Origin: Alphaproteobacteria bacterium
GTDB lineage: Bacteria; Pseudomonadota; Alphaproteobacteria; Micavibrionales; Micavibrionaceae
Length of the DNA: 64,000 nt
Assembly (NCBI GenBank): GCA_016794145.1
Contig: JAEUKP010000024.1
Location: 26,162 to 90,161, forward strand
Reading direction: 5' to 3'
Below the pieces are notes generated by a model. That model was not told the origin of the DNA, did not search any database, and saw only the letters and a list, made by a program, of their open reading frames with translations. A program made the position numbers and the translations under genes. This document shows positions 38,968-48,746 of the stretch, piece by piece (the first letter of the stretch is position 1; each line of letters begins with the position of its first letter).

Positions 38968-40431
38968 TTACCTTAGGATTTTATAGGTTTTTCCAACAGC
39001 AATGGGGGTTGCAGGTGTCAATCCGTTCAAAGCAGCGAACTGTTCAATTTTTGCTTTCCCAACCTGCATATTTTCAGACAATGTTTCGAGATTATCTCCG
39101 ACCTCAGCCTTTAGCAAATCAATTTGAAGGGGTCTCACCGATTTTTGTTCTGTGGGAGTCATTTGTCGAAAACTGTAACTTAACCGTTTTAAATCATCTA
39201 CAGCGGCAACCGATGCCCCACGAGGTATCAAAATTTGCATCCGTATAAATTCGTTTGCGCTCCATTCGATTGCGATCCCCCTGATTTCTGCAGGTTGTTG
39301 GTTAATCATCACCTGTGCTACAGCTGTCGCTGCCCCCAACCCATTCATCGCAATCTGTTCTGGGGGGGATCCCCTTCCCTTTAACCAAACCTCAGATATA
39401 TACTGTTCAGATGAAAGCCCACTAGACCGTTCTGCCATATCCAGCACAAGAACCGTTCCCTCCCGACCTTCAATTGCGATGCGCTCGGGCTTGTTATCAA
39501 AAGTGAATGAGGGGGGAATCTGAAAAGCAAAGCCGATATCAGGGTGGTAAAATGTATTTTCACGAACAAACCCCTGGTTTTGAGCCTCTCCATAAGGCAT
39601 CCCACGAATCATGGACAGATACCGATTCTCATAACGAAGCGGGCTGGGTTGGACAGGATAATTTGCAATTTCAGCACGGGATTGCTGAACCCGCCCCGCT
39701 GTATCAGGGTGAGATGAAAAATAACTAAAGCCTTGGGCTTGTTTTCCTTCAATCTGTGCATTGACCGATTGGTATAAATTCATATTTCGTAAAAAATTTG
39801 ACATGCCCATCATATCGTATCCAGAACGTGACAAATATCTAACCCCTAATTGATCTGCCTGTGTTTCCTGATCCCTGGAATAAGATGACATATACAAATT
39901 ACTCCCAAGACCGATTGCCTGTGAGGCCGCCGGAAGGCCAATCGCTGCACTTAAAACAGACGCCCCCAATTGCGTCAAAACACCTTGTGAATATCTGGAT
40001 GCCTGATGACGTGCAGATACGTGACCGATTTCGTGGCCAAGCACAGCGGCCAACTCCGCTTCGCTATTTGCAACAGCAAGCGTCCCTCGGGTCACGTAAA
40101 TATACCCCCCGGGCAACGCAAAGGCATTTACAACCGGAGAATCAAGAACAGTAAACCGATACTGGACATCCTGACGCTCGCTATAAGCCGCCATTTTCTG
40201 GCCAATTTCACTGACATAATTCTGAACAGCCTGATTGCGATAAATTCCACCGTATTGCTTGATAATCTCTTTGTGCTGAGATGCCCCGATATTTGCCTCC
40301 TGAGCGGGAGGCATCAATCCTGTAAATTCAGATCTCCCCGTGACCGGGTTTTCCGTGCATCCACCAATAAAAAACAGTGTAGAAACAGAAAGAAAAAACA
40401 CTGTAGTCTTGCAAAAACGCTGAACATCCAT
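38968..40431 (-). CDS. M48-family metallopeptidase lipoprotein with LysM-like tail
   Basis: 487 residues from ATG 40431, chosen for AAGGAT upstream. Lipobox-like FFIGGC at the end of a signal peptide (Cys about residue 23). The zinc site is in AAVLGHEIGHVSARHQ (HExxH) with the third ligand Glu in ETQADQLGVRYL. The layout matches periplasmic BepA/LoiP-type quality-control proteases. The C-terminus (about 435-487) resembles a LysM domain: VGDNLETLSENM, FAALNGLTP and VGKTYKIL. It starts only 12 bases from the divergent gene on the plus strand. Confidence 0.9.
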   Translation of the reverse strand: MDVQRFCKTTVFFLSVSTLFFIGGCTENPVTGRSEFTGLMPPAQEANIGASQHKEIIKQYGGIYRNQAVQNYVSEIGQKMAAYSERQDVQYRFTVLDSPVVNAFALPGGYIYVTRGTLAVANSEAELAAVLGHEIGHVSARHQASRYSQGVLTQLGASVLSAAIGLPAASQAIGLGSNLYMSSYSRDQETQADQLGVRYLSRSGYDMMGMSNFLRNMNLYQSVNAQIEGKQAQGFSYFSSHPDTAGRVQQSRAEIANYPVQPSPLRYENRYLSMIRGMPYGEAQNQGFVRENTFYHPDIGFAFQIPPSFTFDNKPERIAIEGREGTVLVLDMAERSSGLSSEQYISEVWLKGRGSPPEQIAMNGLGAATAVAQVMINQQPAEIRGIAIEWSANEFIRMQILIPRGASVAAVDDLKRLSYSFRQMTPTEQKSVRPLQIDLLKAEVGDNLETLSENMQVGKAKIEQFAALNGLTPATPIAVGKTYKILR

Positions 40432-40443
40432 AATTGTATCCTT

Positions 40444-41355
40444 ATGCAAAAAATTGGAAGTCTCTTCTTTTTATTCTTACTATCCTTGGTCGCGCCTTGG
40501 GACGGCATGCTATCTTGTCAAGCAGATGACACTGTGTCAACTCACCCAGATACAAAACCAGATAATCTTCAAATAGTTCCATTTACGATAGATTTGAAAC
40601 GTGAGATTCGCCTACCGACTCCGATCCGGATTAAGAAAGCAATCAGCCCCACTCTTTTGTTATCCGATACGGGACAGATTTACGCTCTGACTGGTATTGA
40701 TATCCCTGATGACACTGAAACAGCCGTGAAAACACAAACTCAATTGTCTGAATGGACAGAGGGGCAGAAATGTACAGTCTATCAAACACGATCGGACAAA
40801 TCTGGCCGTATCAACCGTATGAACCAGATTCTTGTCCATATCACCTGTGGCAAAGAAAATAGATGGATTCAAGGGAGCCTGATCTCCAAGGGCCTTGCCC
40901 GTGTTAGAACAACACCTGAAAATAAAATACACTCGATTGAAATGCTTGATCTAGAAGAACAGGCTCGAAAAAACAAAACAGGCTTATGGGGCCTCCAGAT
41001 GAACAGGCCCCTCACTCCCTTAACAGCCCGACAACGAATGGATTCTTTTGGAATTGTCGAAGGTCATGTTTATGCGGTATCGCAGAACAGAAACGCCATT
41101 TTTCTTAACTTTACATCCGATTGGAAAACAGATTTTAGCATCGGCATCCCATCGAAATTGCGTAAAGATTTTTCAAAGTTGCGCGTAAACCCGCCGATAG
41201 ATCCCATGTCATTAAAGGGGAAACCCATTCGGATCAGAGGATGGATTCGTAATTATAACGGCCCCTATATCGAGATGGATCATGTTGAACAATTGGAATT
41301 GATTAAAAATCAAAAGGATCCAGTTCCCAAGGTTAAAGATGAACAAGCAAATTGA
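40444..41355 (+). CDS. Exported SNase-like (thermonuclease-fold) protein
   Basis: 303 residues from ATG 40444, which opens a signal peptide (MQKIGSLFFLFLLSLVAP). The middle (about 65-190) has the staphylococcal-nuclease pattern: GQIYALTGIDIPD, SKGLARVRT and the closing LEEQARKNKTGLWG, which is the best match. The catalytic Arg/Glu set of true thermonuclease is not clearly kept, so it may be non-catalytic. The last 90 residues look like an OB-type fold (GKPIRIRGWIRNYNGPYIE). The frame is open far upstream, but that part lies antisense to the M48 gene. It overlaps pip by 17 bases. No good ribosome site. Confidence 0.7.
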   Translation: MQKIGSLFFLFLLSLVAPWDGMLSCQADDTVSTHPDTKPDNLQIVPFTIDLKREIRLPTPIRIKKAISPTLLLSDTGQIYALTGIDIPDDTETAVKTQTQLSEWTEGQKCTVYQTRSDKSGRINRMNQILVHITCGKENRWIQGSLISKGLARVRTTPENKIHSIEMLDLEEQARKNKTGLWGLQMNRPLTPLTARQRMDSFGIVEGHVYAVSQNRNAIFLNFTSDWKTDFSIGIPSKLRKDFSKLRVNPPIDPMSLKGKPIRIRGWIRNYNGPYIEMDHVEQLELIKNQKDPVPKVKDEQAN

Positions 41356-42355
41356 CTTTTCACTGACCTCCCCCAGATCGCTGAGCTATGCATCAGCGCT
41401 TCATCCACGTCCTATCCGTGAGTTATTTCCACCTATTACCCCCTATTCGCAGGGATTTTTATCAGTCGATGACACCCATACCCTTTATTGGGAGCAAAGC
41501 GGACATCCTGATGGTGTTCCTATTCTTGTCGTTCATGGGGGACCGGGGGCAGGTGCGACATCCATCCATCGACGCTTTTTTGATCCTTCCTTTTACCGGA
41601 TCATTATTTTTGATCAACGTGGAGCTGGCCGATCCCAACCGCTGGGGAGTCTTAAAAACAATACGCTTGCGCATTTAATAAACGATATGGAATCCTTGCG
41701 TGAACATCTGCGAATTAACCGTTGGCATCTTTTCGGAGGGTCTTGGGGAAGCACCTTATCACTTGCCTATGCTATACAATATCCACAACGATGTATTGGA
41801 ATGATCTTAAGGTCTATTTTTTTAATGGAACAATCTGAAATCGATTGGTATGTCACGGGTATGAGGACAATTTTTCCTGAAAGCTGGGAGTCATTTGCCC
41901 AAGATGACAGGACCGGAAAAAATTTGCTGAAATCGTATTACGACCGCTTAACAAGTCCGGATGATCGGATCGCAATCGAAGCCGCAATGCAGTGGAATGC
42001 CTATGAATCCGCCTGTGCTTCGTTCTTTCCACAGAAAGAAACAATTGTCTCGGATGATCAACGATATTACGCCCTTGCGATGGCAAAGATCGAAGCTCAT
42101 TATTTCTACACACAATCGATACCCGACAGCCAAAGCCTGTTAACCCGGATTGATGAAATTCGATCGATCCCGGGAAGCATTATCCAGGGACGCTATGACA
42201 TTATCTGTCCAATGATTTCTGCAAATCGTCTGCATATGGCATGGCCAGAGGCTGACTATGTGATCGTCCCTGATGCGGGTCATAGTTTTTTGGATCCAAC
42301 ACTTCGAACCCGTTTGATTGAGGCAACAGAGGCTTCAAAATCTTTGCCACCGTAA
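41339..42355 (+). CDS. pip: Prolyl aminopeptidase (alpha/beta hydrolase)
   Basis: Removes N-terminal proline from peptides; cytoplasmic. 338 residues. Family blocks: HGGPGAGATS (oxyanion hole), FDQRGAGRSQP, nucleophile Ser in FGGSWGSTLSLAYA, acid residue near GRYDIICP and His in PDAGHSFLD. It overlaps the 3' end of the SNase-like gene, so probably the same transcript. The N-terminal 20 residues are longer than usual. Confidence 0.92.
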   Translation: MNKQIDFSLTSPRSLSYASALHPRPIRELFPPITPYSQGFLSVDDTHTLYWEQSGHPDGVPILVVHGGPGAGATSIHRRFFDPSFYRIIIFDQRGAGRSQPLGSLKNNTLAHLINDMESLREHLRINRWHLFGGSWGSTLSLAYAIQYPQRCIGMILRSIFLMEQSEIDWYVTGMRTIFPESWESFAQDDRTGKNLLKSYYDRLTSPDDRIAIEAAMQWNAYESACASFFPQKETIVSDDQRYYALAMAKIEAHYFYTQSIPDSQSLLTRIDEIRSIPGSIIQGRYDIICPMISANRLHMAWPEADYVIVPDAGHSFLDPTLRTRLIEATEASKSLPP

Positions 42356-42396
42356 GCACAAAAATCCATATTGTTCGGATTCTTCTATACCATAAT

Positions 42397-43551
42397 CTAC
42401 ATGATATACCGCAAAATGGCATTAAGGCATCTGAATCCACTCTGCGTTGTTTTCAGGTGGGTTTGGCTTTCCTCTAGAATTCCCTCTTTAACCAAGCTGG
42501 CAATCTTATCTTTGGATAAAATATCATCAATTGATGCACCGTAAGCCTGTATTAATCGTTCAACCGGGACTCCTTCTGACAGCCGGAGCCCCATCATCAA
42601 TGCTTCCTGATATCGCGCCAAAGGAGAAACCATATCAAATGGATGCATTCCATGGCCAAATTCTTGAACCTTATTCAACCAGACATCCGGAGCCCTGTGT
42701 CCACGGGTCGCAAATTTATTGGAACCTTGAGTCAACCGGCCATGAGCCCCGGGACCAATCCCTACATAATCATCGTAACGCCAGTAACCCAGATTATGGC
42801 GCGATTCTTGCCCAGGAACAGCATGATTCGATATTTCATACGCAGGCATTCCAGCCGCCCCCATCATATCACCTGTCATATCAAACAGATCAGCAGCCAG
42901 ATCCTGCTCAGGCATTTCAAAATCCGCACGAGCATGTCGTGTAAAAAAAGGTGTCCCCCGTTCAATGGTCAATTGATATAAAGACATGTGTCCATTTATA
43001 TGCGACTTGGATATCTGGATTGCCTCGGATAACTCTTCTTTCCAGGACTGAAGCGTCTGTTGTGGGCGCGCATAGATCAAATCGAACGAAACCCGTGAAA
43101 AGATCTTTTGGGCTTGTGTAACTGCAAATCGGGCTTGTTCTGGCGAATGCTCACGCCCCAGGAACTTTAAATCTGCCTCGTATAAAGATTGCACACCGAT
43201 GGAGACGCGCTGAACACCTGCTGCATAAAAATCATGAAATTTGGACGTTTCAAAAGATGTCGGGTTGGCCTCAAGCGTTACTTCCCAATTATTTGCAACA
43301 CGCCATCTTTTTTGAATATGCGCTAAAATATCAGCAACTGTCTCAGCCTTCATCAAAGAAGGTGTTCCTCCTCCGAAAAAAACCGTATCGACAACACGGC
43401 CTTGGGTAAGACTCGCCCAATAATCAATTTCTTTTAAATATGAAGATTTCCATTGATTGTGATCAATTCTATCCGAGACATGAGAATTAAAATCGCAATA
43501 CGGACATTTCGATTTACAAAAAGGCCAGTGGATATAAATTCCAAATGCCAT
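42397..43551 (-). CDS. hemW: Radical SAM protein HemW (coproporphyrinogen-oxidase-like)
   Basis: 384 residues. IHWPFCKSKCPYCDFNSHV holds the C-x3-C-x2-C cluster of radical SAM enzymes. FFGGGTPSLM, TLEANPTS and VSIGVQSL follow in family order. The short N-terminus and FCKSKCPYC context fit HemW, a haem chaperone, rather than HemN. The typical alphaproteobacterial neighbours rdgB and rph lie directly upstream. Confidence 0.93.
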   Translation of the reverse strand: MAFGIYIHWPFCKSKCPYCDFNSHVSDRIDHNQWKSSYLKEIDYWASLTQGRVVDTVFFGGGTPSLMKAETVADILAHIQKRWRVANNWEVTLEANPTSFETSKFHDFYAAGVQRVSIGVQSLYEADLKFLGREHSPEQARFAVTQAQKIFSRVSFDLIYARPQQTLQSWKEELSEAIQISKSHINGHMSLYQLTIERGTPFFTRHARADFEMPEQDLAADLFDMTGDMMGAAGMPAYEISNHAVPGQESRHNLGYWRYDDYVGIGPGAHGRLTQGSNKFATRGHRAPDVWLNKVQEFGHGMHPFDMVSPLARYQEALMMGLRLSEGVPVERLIQAYGASIDDILSKDKIASLVKEGILEESQTHLKTTQSGFRCLNAILRYIM

Positions 43552-43557
43552 ACCAAC

Positions 43558-44139
43558 CTAATCAAAGATTCTTATAAATTGGTCAAACGCTTTCGCACGA
43601 TGAGAATATTGTTCTTTTTCCTGAAGTGTCATTTCAGCAAATGTCCGTGTATCACCATTTGGAACAAAAAACGGGTCATATCCATGACCTCCCGTGCCAC
43701 GTGGAGGCCAAACAATTTGGCCTTCACAGCGTCCTTCGAATATCTTTTCGGTGCCATCTGGCATCCGAAGAGCAAAGACAGATACAAAATATGCAGATTT
43801 GTCTGTTGTATCTTTAATTCCGTTCCATACACGTTGCATAGCCAAGTTAAAATCACGCGGATTTCCGGCCCAATCAGCAGAATAAACCCCAGGATCCCCA
43901 TTCAATGCAGTAACACATAACCCACTATCATCCGCCAAAACGGGGAGCCCCGATACAGCAGACGCGGCACGGGCCTTGATCAAGGCATTTCCAATGAATG
44001 TATTTTCGGTCTCAGCAGGTTCTGAAAGACCTAAATCCCCCGAAGACGTTACTTGAACCCCATAGGGAGCCAGCATGGCAGACATCTCGACAAGCTTGCC
44101 TTTATTGTGGGTTGCAAGAAGAAGCTTCTTAATAACCAT
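43558..44139 (-). CDS. rdgB: XTP/dITP diphosphatase (non-canonical purine NTP cleansing)
   Basis: 193 residues from ATG 44139, which overlaps the rph stop; the frame is open eight codons more but starts with TTG. Family motifs: [48 protein letters not shown] in two parts, and [18 protein letters not shown]. Sits between rph and hemW on one strand, six bases from hemW. Confidence 0.96.
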   Translation of the reverse strand: MVIKKLLLATHNKGKLVEMSAMLAPYGVQVTSSGDLGLSEPAETENTFIGNALIKARAASAVSGLPVLADDSGLCVTALNGDPGVYSADWAGNPRDFNLAMQRVWNGIKDTTDKSAYFVSVFALRMPDGTEKIFEGRCEGQIVWPPRGTGGHGYDPFFVPNGDTRTFAEMTLQEKEQYSHRAKAFDQFIRIFD

Positions 44140-44854
44140 TGGCGATGGCTTTCTCTTGTGCAAGCTTTAACTCAGCACAGCCTTTTTTTGCAAGAGCCAA
44201 TAATGCTAAGAACTCCGCTTCGGTAAAGGGTTCTTTCTCTGCAGTCCCTTGGATTTCAACGATCCCCCCCTGACCTGTTATCACGAAATTTGCATCCGTA
44301 TCTGCCGTTGAATCTTCATTGTAATCAAGATCAAGAACAGGATTTCCCTTATAAATACCGACAGAGATAGCAGCCACACTATCTTTAAGTGGCATGGTTT
44401 TTAAAAGACCAATCATCATCAGATATTCAAAAGCCTTATAAAGCGCAACATAGCAGCCTGTAATAGCCGCAGTGCGAGTCCCTCCATCGGCCTGAATCAC
44501 ATCACAATCCAATTTGACCTGACGCTCACCCAGTTTTTCCAAATCGACAATGGCACGCATAGCACGACCAATGAGGCGTTGGATTTCCTGCGTACGACCC
44601 GTTTGCTTTCCTCTTGCAGCTTCACGATCCGTCCGTTTTTCGGTCGCACGTGGCAGCATGCCATATTCGGCGGTGACCCACCCTTTGCCAGAATTTTTCA
44701 TCCAACCTGGTACGTTTTCTTCAACACTTGCCGTACAAAGGACGTGTGTGTCGCCAAATTTGATCAGACAAGATCCCTCAGCATGTTTGGATACGTTTGT
44801 TAAAATTTCAACTGCGCGAAGCTCGTTCGCGGCTCTTTCTGATGGGCGGGTCAT
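44129..44854 (-). CDS. rph: Ribonuclease PH
   Basis: Phosphorolytic trimming of tRNA 3' ends. 241 residues from ATG 44854 (AAAGGA upstream; the frame stays open further but without support). Blocks: [62 protein letters not shown] and [18 protein letters not shown]. It is divergent from hrcA with 34 bases between starts, the standard alphaproteobacterial arrangement. Confidence 0.98.
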   Translation of the reverse strand: MTRPSERAANELRAVEILTNVSKHAEGSCLIKFGDTHVLCTASVEENVPGWMKNSGKGWVTAEYGMLPRATEKRTDREAARGKQTGRTQEIQRLIGRAMRAIVDLEKLGERQVKLDCDVIQADGGTRTAAITGCYVALYKAFEYLMMIGLLKTMPLKDSVAAISVGIYKGNPVLDLDYNEDSTADTDANFVITGQGGIVEIQGTAEKEPFTEAEFLALLALAKKGCAELKLAQEKAIANGY

Positions 44855-44888
44855 ACAAAATCCTTTAAAATAATGAAAGCAGAGCGCC

Positions 44889-45971
44889 ATGAAAGCCGAC
44901 ATGGTCGAAATTGTCAAATCATTCTCAACCTATTATACTCAATTCATGAACCTGACCGATGATGCCCGTGCCCGCGATATCTTTCGTATGATTGTTGAGG
45001 AATACCTGAAATATGGCATTCCTGTTGGATCCCAAACAATCTCGCAATCCTTAAACCATCCGCTTTCTCCTGCGACCATCCGGAACGTAATGTCAGAGCT
45101 GGTCAATGCAGATCTCCTCTTTTCTCCGCATACGTCAGCAGGGCGCCAACCAACGGAACGGGGCCTCCGACTTTATGTGGATACATTGATGAAAATTGAT
45201 GACATCACCCCACATAGATCAAAAATTGAGCAGTTAAACATTACGTCCAATATTTATGACGGCGCAAGCACATTGCTTTCCGGGCTTTCCTCCTGCATTG
45301 GTGTCGTTATCGCACCAAAAATGAACAAACCGATCCGGAAAATCGAATTTCTGAAACTCGAGCCCTCTAAAATTCTAGGGATCATCATGATGCAGGATGG
45401 AACGATTGAAAACCGGATCATTCCAACGAATATGGATATTAGCAAATCGGATCTGGAACAGGTTGGAAACTTTCTGAACAACCGGATATCCGGCAAAACA
45501 CTATCAGAATTGAATACTGACTTGCTTGCGGAAATTAAACTCCACAAAAACAACCTAAATAGCTTGGCATCTCTTTTGATTAAGGACGGCATTATCCATC
45601 CTCTTTCTTCTGCCGATGACGGACATATCTTTATTAGCGGACAATCACAATTGCTTGATGACCCTGCGGCGCAAGAGCGTTTGGATGAAATGAAGTCACT
45701 TTTTGCGATGTTAGAAGAAAAACAGGCGATGCTCTCAATAATGGATGCAATCGAGGATGGTGAAGGCGTGCAGATTTTCATCGGGAGCGAAAACCCCATT
45801 TTCGAACGTCCAACATGGTCAACGATCATCCGCGCCTATCATGACCAAAACGGTCGGATTATCGGGGCAACAGGGGTGATTGGCCCAACTCGGCTTAATT
45901 ACGGGAAGATTGTACCGATTGTTGATTATACAGCTCTTATTCTTGAAAAATTAATCGGAAAAGACTTATAA
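44889..45971 (+). CDS. hrcA: Heat-inducible transcription repressor HrcA
   Basis: Winged-helix repressor of groESL/dnaK-type genes through CIRCE operators. 360 residues. N-terminal w[42 protein letters not shown] and [20 protein letters not shown]. The C-terminal GAF-like region ends in [22 protein letters not shown] 44889 is the first start; ATG 44946 would also give the full HTH. No CIRCE (TTAGCACTC-N9-GAGTGCTAA) is seen before hrcA or grpE. Confidence 0.96.
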   Translation: MKADMVEIVKSFSTYYTQFMNLTDDARARDIFRMIVEEYLKYGIPVGSQTISQSLNHPLSPATIRNVMSELVNADLLFSPHTSAGRQPTERGLRLYVDTLMKIDDITPHRSKIEQLNITSNIYDGASTLLSGLSSCIGVVIAPKMNKPIRKIEFLKLEPSKILGIIMMQDGTIENRIIPTNMDISKSDLEQVGNFLNNRISGKTLSELNTDLLAEIKLHKNNLNSLASLLIKDGIIHPLSSADDGHIFISGQSQLLDDPAAQERLDEMKSLFAMLEEKQAMLSIMDAIEDGEGVQIFIGSENPIFERPTWSTIIRAYHDQNGRIIGATGVIGPTRLNYGKIVPIVDYTALILEKLIGKDL

Positions 45972-46023
45972 AAACCGCGTCCAGCTATTGATTTTTATGA
46001 CATAATTTTCTATTGTCCTTTGT

Positions 46024-46713
46024 ATGAACGAGAACACAAATCCCTACTTAGAACCTGAACACCCTTTGGATGACCCCCAGACAATTGAAGGATTGGCTGA
46101 CCTGTCCGGCCCTGCGGCCTTTAAAGCCCGACAAAAGGTAGACCAACCAGGCGAGAATCGACAAGAAGACCCGCAGGAAGAAACCAATGCGATTGTTGAG
46201 GATTTGACAGCAAAGCTGGCCGCTGCACAGGATTCTCTGGCACAAACAAATGATCAGTTACTGCGGACAATTGCGGATATGGATAACCTACGCAAACGAT
46301 CCGTACGCGAACGCGAGGACGCTGGAAAATACGCGATTGCAGGCTTTGCAAAAGATCTTCTTGATGTCGCCGATACGTTTCAACGGGCCCTCCTCTCCAT
46401 TCCTGCCGATTTACGGGATGATGCGCGGATCAATCCGTTGATACAGGGGATTGAAGCAACTGAAAGATCCCTCTTGTCCTGCTTTGAAAAAAGCGGAATT
46501 AAGAAAGTTGATCCGCTGGATATTCCTTTTGATCCGAATTTCCATGAAGTCATGTTCGAAGCACCTGTCCCAGGGAAGGCCGCTGGCATCATTATTCAGG
46601 TTATTGAACCTGGATATATTATCCATGACCGCCTTTTACGGCCTGCACGGGTCGGGGTTGCAAAATCTGCGCCCAATGATGGAACCCCTCATGTGATTGA
46701 CACACAAGCCTAA
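46024..46713 (+). CDS. grpE: Nucleotide exchange factor GrpE
   Basis: Releases ADP from DnaK. 229 residues. A disordered acidic N-terminus, a long coiled coil starting around residue 60, then RTIADMDNLRKRSVRERED and the C-terminal beta domain with KVDPLDIPFDPNFHEVMFE and RPARVGVAK. 52 bases after hrcA, likely one operon. Confidence 0.96.
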   Translation: MNENTNPYLEPEHPLDDPQTIEGLADLSGPAAFKARQKVDQPGENRQEDPQEETNAIVEDLTAKLAAAQDSLAQTNDQLLRTIADMDNLRKRSVREREDAGKYAIAGFAKDLLDVADTFQRALLSIPADLRDDARINPLIQGIEATERSLLSCFEKSGIKKVDPLDIPFDPNFHEVMFEAPVPGKAAGIIIQVIEPGYIIHDRLLRPARVGVAKSAPNDGTPHVIDTQA

Positions 46714-46736
46714 CATATAAACAACAGGACTACGCC

Positions 46737-47795
46737 ATGACACTCTCACCTGTAAAATTCCCGCAAACAGATCTCTCCTTTCGCGGGCGGGAGGATATGC
46801 CTGTTCGGCCACGTCGGCTCCGGAGCTCTGAAAACATGCGGCGTCTTGTTCGGGAAACGCACCTCCATACAGATGATCTTATTTACCCTATTTTTGTTGA
46901 CGAATCTCTCTCTGCCCCTCAGGAAGTTTCATCAATGCCTGGTGTTTTTCGTCAATCAGAGCAAAGCCTTCCTGCTCTTTTAAAACAGGTTGAGTCCGCA
47001 AACATTCCCGCAGTTATGCTCTTTGGCGTCTCGAACCACAAAGACCATGAAGGCACAGACAGTTTTCGACAAGGCGGCCTGATGGATAGAATGGTCAAAC
47101 GGGCGAAAGATACCTGCCCAGATCTTGTCATTATTGCAGATGCCTGTTTTTGTGAGTATACGGACCATGGTCACTGCGGCCCGTTAGACCATATTCATCA
47201 TGATGTCGACAACGACCGCACAATTGAAAATATTGCCAAACAGGCCATCCTTGCGGCAGCCGCAGGGGCCGATATTATCGCACCGTCAGGCATGATGGAT
47301 GGACAAATTGAATCCATTCGGACAGCTCTTGACCAAAATGGACATCAACGGACTGCGATTATGGCTTATGCGGCCAAATATGCGTCTGGCTTCTATGGTC
47401 CGTTCCGCGATGCTGCCGGATGCTCTCTTGGACAAGGATCCACAGAAAATACAGGTCCCAAGAATCGTAAAACCTACCAAATGGATTCCGCGAATTCGGA
47501 TGAAGCCCTTCGCGAGGTTGCGCTCGATATCGACCAAGGCGCTGACATGGTTATGGTAAAACCCGGCCTTCCCTACCTTGATATTCTCTACCGTGTTAAG
47601 CAAACTTTCGGGATGCCGACCTATGCCTACAACGTATCTGGCGAGTATTGCATGATCAAAGCAGCGGCGCGGAACGGGTGGCTTGATGAGAACATTGCTA
47701 TGATGGAAATGCTTTTGGCTTTTAAACGCGCAGGGGCAGATGGTATCATCACTTATGCAGCGCTTGACGCGGCTAAGCTTCTTCAAAATAGCTAA
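46737..47795 (+). CDS. hemB: Delta-aminolevulinic acid dehydratase (porphobilinogen synthase)
   Basis: Condenses two ALA molecules in haem synthesis. 352 residues. Motifs: RPRRLRSSENMRRLVRET, IFVDES, VIADACFCEYTDHGHCG (Cys-containing metal segment), AAGADIIAPSGMMDG, AYAAKYASGFYGPFRDA with the first catalytic Lys, MVKPGLPYLDIL with the Schiff-base Lys, and YNVSGEYCMIKAA. Lies 23 bases after grpE. Confidence 0.97.
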   Translation: MTLSPVKFPQTDLSFRGREDMPVRPRRLRSSENMRRLVRETHLHTDDLIYPIFVDESLSAPQEVSSMPGVFRQSEQSLPALLKQVESANIPAVMLFGVSNHKDHEGTDSFRQGGLMDRMVKRAKDTCPDLVIIADACFCEYTDHGHCGPLDHIHHDVDNDRTIENIAKQAILAAAAGADIIAPSGMMDGQIESIRTALDQNGHQRTAIMAYAAKYASGFYGPFRDAAGCSLGQGSTENTGPKNRKTYQMDSANSDEALREVALDIDQGADMVMVKPGLPYLDILYRVKQTFGMPTYAYNVSGEYCMIKAAARNGWLDENIAMMEMLLAFKRAGADGIITYAALDAAKLLQNS

Positions 47796-47919
47796 TTTTA
47801 AAGAATCCTCTATTTTGGGATTGTTTTTCACTATAAATCCCTTGCAATGCATTCAAAAATCTGGTTAAACAGCGACCATTGACCTTGCTGACGTCCTGAG
47901 GCGGATGTCGGCTTCACCC

Positions 47920-47933
47920 CGGCAATGGTGCCG
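47920..47933 (+). promoter_or_regulatory. Small hairpin in the rpsF leader, possible S6-type autoregulatory site
   Basis: CGGCA-ATGG-TGCCG, 26 bases before the rpsF start, in a GC-rich leader with several CCG/CGG triplets. S6:S18 complexes bind leaders of this operon in many bacteria, but I cannot match the full known structure here. Confidence 0.3.
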
Positions 47934-47959
47934 TGGATTTGAAACCGAAAGGAAAAAAC

Positions 47960-48322
47960 ATGCCTATCTATGAAACTGTGTTTATTACACGGCAAGACCT
48001 TGGCGTTGCTCAAGTTGAGCAATTAACCAAGGATTATTCGAAAATTCTGACCGATATGGGCGGAAAAATCCTGAAAACAGAGCAATGGGGTTTGCGGACA
48101 TTCGCATACATCATTAATAAATCGAAAAAAGGGCACTATACCCTGATCGAGTCCGATTGTCCTGCTCCGGCAGTGATCGAGATGGAACGCTTGATGCGCA
48201 ATAACGAAGATGTTGTGCGTTACATGTCGATTAAATTGGATGCTCCAACAACTGGACCATCTGCAATTATCGCGAAATACGACAATGATGATCGTTTCGA
48301 AACACAAAATGAGGTGGCATAA
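47960..48322 (+). CDS. rpsF: 30S ribosomal protein S6
   Basis: 120 residues from ATG 47960 (AAAGGA ahead). [15 protein letters not shown] is the family N-terminus, followed by [19 protein letters not shown] and [20 protein letters not shown]6 binds S18 in the ribosome platform; the rpsR start overlaps the rpsF stop (TAATG). Confidence 0.98.
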   Translation: MPIYETVFITRQDLGVAQVEQLTKDYSKILTDMGGKILKTEQWGLRTFAYIINKSKKGHYTLIESDCPAPAVIEMERLMRNNEDVVRYMSIKLDAPTTGPSAIIAKYDNDDRFETQNEVA

Positions 48323-48726
48323 TGGCTAGACCTGAACGTAACTCTGCTCATTCCGACAGACCAGAAAGACCAGAAGCAAGTGCTGATGGCGCTGATGCTG
48401 GTGCAAAAAAATCATTCTTCAAACGCCGCAAATCATGCCCGTTTTCTGGTAAGGATGCGCAAAAAATTGATTGGAAAGATATCCGTACGCTCGGACGTTA
48501 TGTATCCGAACGTGGCAAAATGATGCCATCGCGGATCACCTCTGTGTCCCAGAAAAAGCAACGTGAACTTGCCCAGGCGATCAAACGTTCCCGCTACATG
48601 GCCTTGATGCCTTATGTACGCGTTGAAATGGAAACAACTCGTGGGCCGCGTCCTGACCGTTTTGCTGAACGTTCTTTTGACCGCTCTGATCGCGGCGACC
48701 GCAACAACAACAGCGCTGCTGAATAA
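48322..48726 (+). CDS. rpsR: 30S ribosomal protein S18 with long N- and C-terminal extensions
   Basis: 134 residues, against roughly 75-95 in most bacteria. The S18 core covers about residues 31-106: [37 protein letters not shown] and [21 protein letters not shown]. Added are a charged N-terminal tail ([20 protein letters not shown]) and a C-terminal tail rich in Arg, Asp and Ser. Start overlaps the rpsF stop. Confidence 0.96.
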   Translation: MARPERNSAHSDRPERPEASADGADAGAKKSFFKRRKSCPFSGKDAQKIDWKDIRTLGRYVSERGKMMPSRITSVSQKKQRELAQAIKRSRYMALMPYVRVEMETTRGPRPDRFAERSFDRSDRGDRNNNSAAE

Positions 48727-48746
48727 TCGAGAAGGAGAAACAAACT

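Noticed and set aside
44855..44888. CIRCE operator before hrcA or grpE
   Set aside because: I looked for TTAGCACTC-N9-GAGTGCTAA in both upstream regions and found no match.
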